46,867 nucleotides of DNA from Candidatus Woesebacteria bacterium GW2011_GWA1_38_8. Its GTDB lineage: Bacteria; Patescibacteriota; Microgenomatia; UBA8517. The notes below the pieces were generated by a model that searched no databases, had not been told where the DNA came from, and worked only from the letters and a program-made list of their open reading frames with translations. The position numbers were made by a program, and so were the translations under genes. Numbering within the stretch: the first letter of the stretch is position 1; every line of letters starts with the position of its first letter. The stretch covers positions 26,039-72,905 of the forward strand of contig LBVJ01000011.1 in assembly GCA_000993025.1 (NCBI GenBank), given 5' to 3'. Below are positions 43,088 to 46,867 of this stretch, piece by piece.

Positions 43088-44785
43088 CTATATTTCGACA
43101 AAAATCGGGAGGATCATGGGGCGGCGGCCGGTTTTTTGGAAGAAGAATTTCTCAAGATATTTTTTTGCTTCTAACTGCGCGGCTTTTTTATCAACTTTTC
43201 CATTCTTTTCGATCTGAAATCTCAACCTTTTTTCGGCGTCTCTTAAAAGCGCTTTTTCGATCTTCTCGAAAACAAAACCCCGGCTGATTATCTCCGGATC
43301 GCCTTTTAATTTTCGATCTTTCCCAACCTTTATAAGAGCAACAACAAAACCTTCACTACCTAAAATAGTCCTGTCTCCAAGCACTACCTTACCAATATCC
43401 CCAATACCCAACCCATGGACCAAAATCTCTTTTGTACTGATTTTTTGGCCTAATGAGGCTGATTTACCTTTAAAATCGACATTGTCTCCGGGTTTTAATA
43501 TAAATACATCTTTCCCTTCTCCTCCATTTCTGATAACCAGTTTTCTATAGGCATGCATAAAGCGGACCGCTCCGCCTATCGGAATGTAATATTTTGGACG
43601 GGTCAGGTTAAAAAGTTCAACAATATCTTCCTGACCCCCGTGTCCGGAAACATACAAACCCTCATTAAGATCATAGTAGTGAACATCCACTCCCATATCG
43701 ATCAGTTTGTCGATCACATAATCCTCGCTTTCTTTTGAATACGGCGGAGCGGGATCGGCAGAGAAAATTACCATATCTCCTTCAAGAACTTCCATCCTTT
43801 CGTGCTTACCTTCGGCAATCCTGTAAAGAGAACTTCCGACTTGCCCATAACAACCCGAGACGATATAGGCTACTTTATTTCTGGGCAGATCATAGGATTG
43901 CTCTAAGGATATAACCTGGTCTCTCGAATATTTTATGTAGCCCAACCGATGTGCTGCCTCAACCTTCTTTTGGATAGATCTTCCTACAAAAACCACTTTC
44001 CTTCCAAGCTTGTTGCCGAATTCCATTATGCTTTTCAGCCTTGCAATGTGCGACGAGAAGGTTGTTACTATTATAGCCTTTTTTTTACTTTCGATGCCCA
44101 GCATGACATCCTTGAGCATCTGCTTTGCCACACTCTCTGATGGCATCTTTATATGCTCGCCTGCATATGTTGAATCGACAATGCACGCCAAAATTCCCTT
44201 GTCCCCGAGCTTCTTCAGCCTCTCAAAGTCAGGCTTTTTTCCAAGAGTTGGATAGAGATCAAACTTGAAGTCATTTGCATAAAGCACAATGCCTTCTGGC
44301 GTATGAAGGAAGGCCATGACTGTATGGGGTGTGGAATGAGTTATTTCAACAAACTCGAGCTTGAGGTTTTTCGAAATTTGATAGACACCATTGACACTCA
44401 AGGTCTTTAGCTTGTTTTTTAGTTCAAGCTTTTCATCTGAGACAATCCTTCTCAGAACCTCAGCAGTGTAGGGCGAGCATATTATCGGCGCATTGTACCT
44501 GTTAGAGAGAAAAGGCACGCCTCCAAGATGGTCCAAATGAGCATGCGTCGGCACAATTGCTACCACCTTGTCCTTCCAATCATCTATTGCAGAAACATCC
44601 GGCAGGGCCTGGACCTTGATTAGCTCCCTTGTGTCCCAGACAACAAGGTCCTCGTCATTTGTGTAGCGTATGTAATTCTCAAGATGAAGTCCCATATCAA
44701 AAATCACAACCTCATTGCCAACCTTAACTGCAGTGCAGTTCCTGCCAACCTCATCATAGCCGCCCACAGCGCATATTTCGACCAT
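43088..44785 (-). CDS. rnj: RNase J-type metallo-beta-lactamase nuclease, hybrid origin
   Basis: 565 aa 5'-3' exo/endoribonuclease of the beta-CASP family. HAHLDH at 81-86, His150/His154 (ITHSTPHTV), Asp172 (YANDFKFD), beta-CASP motif TTFSSH at 241-246, SGHGG at 380-384 and the C-terminal TGRRPMILPIFVEI. The N-terminus (VEICAVGGYDEVGRNCTAVK) is of archaeal type. Codon use changes around residue 240-265 (about 44000-44100): upstream, Arg codons are nearly all AGR; downstream, CGN is frequent. The promoter side is archaeal (TATA 44811-44819) and the 3' side abuts the bacterial ftsK promoter. Confidence 0.92.
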   Translation of the reverse strand: MVEICAVGGYDEVGRNCTAVKVGNEVVIFDMGLHLENYIRYTNDEDLVVWDTRELIKVQALPDVSAIDDWKDKVVAIVPTHAHLDHLGGVPFLSNRYNAPIICSPYTAEVLRRIVSDEKLELKNKLKTLSVNGVYQISKNLKLEFVEITHSTPHTVMAFLHTPEGIVLYANDFKFDLYPTLGKKPDFERLKKLGDKGILACIVDSTYAGEHIKMPSESVAKQMLKDVMLGIESKKKAIIVTTFSSHIARLKSIMEFGNKLGRKVVFVGRSIQKKVEAAHRLGYIKYSRDQVISLEQSYDLPRNKVAYIVSGCYGQVGSSLYRIAEGKHERMEVLEGDMVIFSADPAPPYSKESEDYVIDKLIDMGVDVHYYDLNEGLYVSGHGGQEDIVELFNLTRPKYYIPIGGAVRFMHAYRKLVIRNGGEGKDVFILKPGDNVDFKGKSASLGQKISTKEILVHGLGIGDIGKVVLGDRTILGSEGFVVALIKVGKDRKLKGDPEIISRGFVFEKIEKALLRDAEKRLRFQIEKNGKVDKKAAQLEAKKYLEKFFFQKTGRRPMILPIFVEI

Positions 44786-44810
44786 AAAAGGAAAAGATGT
44801 AGAATTAGGG

Positions 44811-44819
44811 TATATATAT
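44811..44819 (-). promoter_or_regulatory. Archaeal TATA box of RNase J
   Basis: TATATATAT centred 30 bases before ATG 44785, the position expected for an archaeal transcript with almost no leader. No -35/-10 pair is visible. Confidence 0.6.
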
Positions 44820-44830
44820 GTTTCCCAATT

Positions 44831-45247
44831 CTATTTGGCTTTGCTTGGGTCCATCCAGAACACTTCCCAGATATGTCCGTCAAGATCTTCAAAATCCCTT
44901 GAATACATCCAGCCGTGGTCAGGGAACTTTTTAGGCTCTTTTGCGCCTGCCTTGAGCGCAGTATTGACAATCTTGTCGACTTTTGCCCTGCTTTCGACCT
45001 GCAAGGCTGTCAGAACTTCAACTGTTTTTCTTGAATTTGCTATTTTCTTTGTGATGAAGGTCTTGAAGAATTTTTCAGTAATAAGCATGGAATATATATT
45101 TTCCCCGATAATCATGCAGGCAGCATTCTTGTCTGTGAACTGCTTATTGAACCTGAAGCCAAGCTTTGCAAAGAATTTCATTGTCTTATTCAAATCCTTG
45201 ACCGGAAGATTGACAAATATTTGTTTTGCAACATGCTGTTTTTTCAT
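44831..45247 (-). CDS. VOC (glyoxalase/bleomycin-resistance) family protein
   Basis: 138 aa. VOC fold start IFVNLPVKDLNKTMKFFAKLGF at residues 11-32, and the C-terminal signature YSRDFEDLDGHIWEVFWMD with the conserved Asp-Gly-His and Glu metal position. Similar to the PhnB/YaeR-like group annotated as extradiol-dioxygenase or lactoylglutathione lyase; the substrate cannot be told. Shine-Dalgarno GGTGATG and a TATA box TTTATTAA precede the ATG. Divergent from nothing; 45 bases from RNase J's start. Confidence 0.88.
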   Translation of the reverse strand: MKKQHVAKQIFVNLPVKDLNKTMKFFAKLGFRFNKQFTDKNAACMIIGENIYSMLITEKFFKTFITKKIANSRKTVEVLTALQVESRAKVDKIVNTALKAGAKEPKKFPDHGWMYSRDFEDLDGHIWEVFWMDPSKAK

Positions 45248-45281
45248 TTTTGCATCACCGAATCTGTAGAATAAACTATTG

Positions 45282-45289
45282 TTAATAAA
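45282..45289 (-). promoter_or_regulatory. Archaeal TATA box of the VOC gene
   Basis: TTTATTAA on the minus strand, centred 39 bases before ATG 45247, giving a leader of about 13 bases that contains GGTGATG (45253-45259). Confidence 0.5.
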
Positions 45290-45315
45290 TATTATGGATT
45301 CATGAATTCCTTTTT

Positions 45316-45390
45316 GATTTTTCGAAGAAAAATCCCGTGCGTGGAACGCACGACTCTTTTGGATGATAGCCTTTTCTCTTAGAGAAAAGG
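45316..45390. repeat. Three consecutive perfect hairpins with 3-base loops
   Basis: 45316-45323/45327-45334 (8 bp, loop GAA), 45336-45342/45346-45352 (7 bp, loop GGA), 45370-45378/45382-45390 (9 bp, loop TTA). They fill the space between the VOC promoter and the 3' end of tRNA-Leu. They may be processing or termination signals, or an intergenic repeat element. Confidence 0.8.
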
Positions 45391-45393
45391 GTA

Positions 45394-45477
45394 TGCGGGG
45401 GAAGGGATTCGAACCCTCGAAAGCACTAAGCTATACGGCTCTGAACCGTACCCGTTTGGCCACTCCGGCACCCCCGC
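45394..45477 (-). tRNA. tRNA-Leu (CAG), archaeal type
   Basis: 84 bases. Perfect 7-bp acceptor (GCGGGGG / CCCCCGC), a 5-bp anticodon stem TACGG/CCGTA around the loop TTCAGAG (anticodon CAG), a long class II variable arm, T-loop TTCGAAT and discriminator A. CCA is not encoded. The GCGGGGGTGCC start is typical of archaeal tRNA-Leu. Confidence 0.9.
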
Positions 45478-45536
45478 GCTTGGATTAATGAAGCTTCGAT
45501 TTGTTTAAAAAGCTATTCTTAGGAGGCATGCCAACC

Positions 45537-45546
45537 TTTATTAAAT
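45537..45546 (+). promoter_or_regulatory. Archaeal TATA box of the parvulin gene
   Basis: TTTATTAAAT centred about 36 bases before ATG 45577, with AGGT just upstream of the start codon. Confidence 0.5.
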
Positions 45547-45576
45547 GCTTTCAATGCTTCAAATTAGGTAATTAAC

Positions 45577-45858
45577 ATGCCAAAAAAAGTCCAAGCATCG
45601 CATATTCTTGTAAAAACAGAGTCAGAGGCAAATGTAATTTACTTTGATGTTACGCACGGCGCGAGCTTTGAGAAAACTGCCATGGAAAAAAGCCTTTGCC
45701 CGTCAAAGAAGCGAGGTGGAGATTTGGGATGGTTTGGAAGAGGCCAGATGGTTAAGGAATTTGAGAATGCAGCTTTTTCCATGGAAAAGGGCCAGATATC
45801 AAGGCCTGTGAAAACGCAATTCGGCTGGCACATAATAAAATTAACAGACATCCAGTAG
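45577..45858 (+). CDS. Parvulin-type peptidyl-prolyl isomerase
   Basis: 93 aa, a single cytosolic rotamase domain without signal peptide. ASHILVKTESEA at residues 7-18, KKRGGDLGWFGRGQMVKEFENAAFSMEKGQIS in the middle and VKTQFGWHIIKL at the end, all parvulin/PpiC signatures with the two active-site His. Such single-domain cytosolic parvulins are known from archaea (e.g. Thaumarchaeota) and bacteria. Convergent with the DHFR gene (2-base gap). Confidence 0.94.
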   Translation: MPKKVQASHILVKTESEANVIYFDVTHGASFEKTAMEKSLCPSKKRGGDLGWFGRGQMVKEFENAAFSMEKGQISRPVKTQFGWHIIKLTDIQ

Positions 45859-45860
45859 AA

Positions 45861-46340
45861 TTATTTGTGCAATGGATGCTTTCTCTTGTAAATCACAAAA
45901 TCAAATTCAGGGAATTTTTTCCTGTGCTCTTCAATCCATTCATTTGTGTCATATTCAGGGAAGTAAATGTCACCTATGAATTTTCCGTGAATGTGGGAGA
46001 TGTAGAGTTTATCTACTAATGGTAGGAATTGTCTGTAAATAGATGCGCCGCCCATGACAAAAATGTCTTTTTTGAATTCCTTGGCTTTTTCTATTGCTTC
46101 TGGGATTGAATGGCAGACATAGGCGCCTTCAATTTGCAAATCGCCATTGTAAAGAACAATGTTATTCCTGTTTGGCAAGGGCTTTCCTATGCTTTGGAAT
46201 GTGGTGTAGCCCATGATAACAGTTGTGCCTGAGGTTATTTGCCTGAAGTTCTTCAGGTCATCAGCTATTTTCCAGGGCAATTCAATTCCATTCCCTATTA
46301 GCCTGTTATCGTCATAGCCTGTTATTAATGCCAGCATCAT
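45861..46340 (-). CDS. folA: Dihydrofolate reductase
   Basis: NADPH-dependent reduction of dihydrofolate. 159 aa. NRLIGNGIELPWKIADDLKNFRQIT at residues 12-36 (catalytic acidic residue Asp in the IADDLKNF helix, Trp23-equivalent), MGYTTFQSIGKPLPNR and FVMGGASIYRQFLPLVDKLY. Starts ATG-ATG at 46340/46337. A TATA box 26 bases upstream implies a leaderless mRNA. Confidence 0.96.
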   Translation of the reverse strand: MMLALITGYDDNRLIGNGIELPWKIADDLKNFRQITSGTTVIMGYTTFQSIGKPLPNRNNIVLYNGDLQIEGAYVCHSIPEAIEKAKEFKKDIFVMGGASIYRQFLPLVDKLYISHIHGKFIGDIYFPEYDTNEWIEEHRKKFPEFDFVIYKRKHPLHK

Positions 46341-46361
46341 AAGATTTCAGAATGGTTATTG

Positions 46362-46370
46362 CTAATAAAT
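46362..46370 (-). promoter_or_regulatory. Archaeal TATA box of the DHFR gene
   Basis: ATTTATTAG on the minus strand, centred 26 bases before ATG 46340, the canonical distance for an archaeal leaderless transcript. Confidence 0.5.
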
Positions 46371-46473
46371 CTTGTGGAAAAGTAAATTGTATGTGGATGT
46401 CATGATGCAGTTCAAGTCCATGAAATAGTATCAAATAAATTTTGCGTTTTTAATTCCATTTGATAGAAAATTA

Positions 46474-46479
46474 TTTAAA
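46474..46479 (+). promoter_or_regulatory. Archaeal TATA-like box before the 45-residue peptide
   Basis: TTTAAA within AATTATTTAAAC, centred 26 bases before ATG 46503, again fitting a leaderless archaeal transcript. Confidence 0.4.
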
Positions 46480-46502
46480 CTCTTATATGGTTAAACTTAC
46501 TT

Positions 46503-46640
46503 ATGGAATTTAAAAAATTTTTAATTTGGCTGGTCGTCGCAATTGTTGCATTTTTTATAATTGCTTTCTTTATTGACGCTAATTGGTTAGGCAGCTTTTC
46601 TTATAGAGTTGTTCATGCTCTTACCTTTGGACTTGTTTGA
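46503..46640 (+). CDS. 45-residue single-pass membrane peptide
   Basis: Short frame MEFKKFLIWLVVAIVAFFII, then AFFIDANWLGSF... ending TFGLV. One TM at about residues 7-25 with a Lys-containing N-terminus (inside-positive). No family recognised. The TATA spacing and hydrophobic pattern support a real gene. Confidence 0.45.
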   Translation: MEFKKFLIWLVVAIVAFFIIAFFIDANWLGSFSYRVVHALTFGLV

Positions 46641-46755
46641 TTTTTTGTATGAATAAGGAATCACAGGAAATAATTATTTTTCTATTAATGAAGGAAATAT
46701 GTATGCGGAGGGCAGGATTAATTACATAACAAGAAGCGTTGCCTAATCTGGCTAT
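46641..46755. other. Intergenic, no supported feature
   Basis: A 26-codon frame from 46649 is the only open stretch; it has no motif or ribosome-binding site. Otherwise nothing is visible. Confidence 0.3.
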
Positions 46756-46866
46756 CTATTTTCTAACTATCTTGTTTATTGTCTTGAAAAACAATGATGC
46801 ATTATCCAATGATTCTTTTGCGGGCTCTTTATTTGCCTGCGGCAATTTTTGATAAGTGAATTCACC
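46756..46866 (-). CDS. C-terminal end of an unidentified protein (partial)
   Basis: Minus-strand frame of 36 residues and a TAG stop running in from the right edge. The visible end is charged and helical (KEPAKESLDNASLFFKTINK, then IVRK). Too short to identify. Confidence 0.45.
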   Translation of the reverse strand, partial: GEFTYQKLPQANKEPAKESLDNASLFFKTINKIVRK

Positions 46867-46867
46867 C

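Noticed and set aside
44835-45269. Plus-strand 144-codon frame opposite the VOC gene
   Set aside because: The minus strand has the VOC signature, a Shine-Dalgarno and a TATA box; the plus frame is a shadow.
45639-45851. Minus-strand frame opposite the parvulin
   Set aside because: Shadow of a clear parvulin domain on the plus strand.

Overview
The window is a metagenome-style contig with two parts of apparently different origin. From position 1 to about 43 kb it looks like a Candidate Phyla Radiation bacterium, most likely of the Microgenomates (OP11) group. The evidence is a long minus-strand ribosomal/transcription superoperon lacking rpmD (L30), short AlaRS and accessory proteins, tRNA genes without encoded CCA, RodZ-like, FtsK, MltG, sortase and baseplate-J-like surface genes, and sigma70-type -35/-10 promoters. 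From about 44.1 kb to the right end it looks archaeal (DPANN/Woesearchaeota-like). There, every gene start is preceded by an archaeal TATA box, arginine codons are almost only AGR, there is an archaeal-type tRNA-Leu, and the genes are a small parvulin, DHFR and the N-terminal half of an archaeal-type RNase J. The switch falls inside the RNase J reading frame, so it is either a natural recombination/transfer joint or an assembly chimera.

Layout (mostly minus strand, so transcription runs right to left). 1-982: left-truncated gene for a VirB2-like two-helix membrane anchor carrying three conotoxin/knottin-like cysteine modules on TP-rich linkers. 1081-1715: a tRNA-Pro(GGG) preceded by an interrupted tRNA-like copy, then a small membrane protein on the plus strand. 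1805-3085: uppS with a long C-terminal extension and a duplicated 3' end. 3205-18828: rplC-rplD-rplW-rplB-rpsS-rplV-rpsC-rplP-rpmC-rpsQ-rplN-rplX-rplE-rpsN-rpsH-rplF-rplR-rpsE-(rplO)-secY-adk-map-infA-rpmJ-(rpsM::rpsK)-rpsD-rpoA-rplQ-rplM-rpsI. Two lesions stand out in it: S13 and S11 are fused in frame with the S11 N-terminus missing, and L15 lacks its N-terminal half.

18829-19140: an rplC leader with a sigma70 promoter followed by a large hairpin with an intrinsic terminator inside it, i.e. attenuator architecture. 19141-20555: an insertion between rpsJ and rplC with a plus-strand hypothetical gene, a TlyA-like methyltransferase lacking the S4 domain, and a four-helix-bundle (23S IVP-like) protein. 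20623-32692: rpsJ, tuf, fusA, rpsG, rpsL, rpoC, rpoB. 32856-43011: mltG, a zinc-ribbon protein, a frameshifted plus-strand pseudogene, ruvX, a sortase, an actin-like/TM/baseplate-J-like protein, alaS, a small TM protein, a RodZ-like protein and ftsK. 43088-44785: RNase J. 44831-46867: VOC protein, tRNA-Leu(CAG), parvulin, DHFR, a 45-residue membrane peptide and the C-terminal end of one more gene.

The bacterial part is mainly the translation and transcription core, plus genes for envelope building (UppS, MltG, FtsK, RodZ-like) and surface display (sortase, baseplate-J-like protein, knottin-pilin). Several families of short degenerate repeats occur both between genes and, in frame, inside them.
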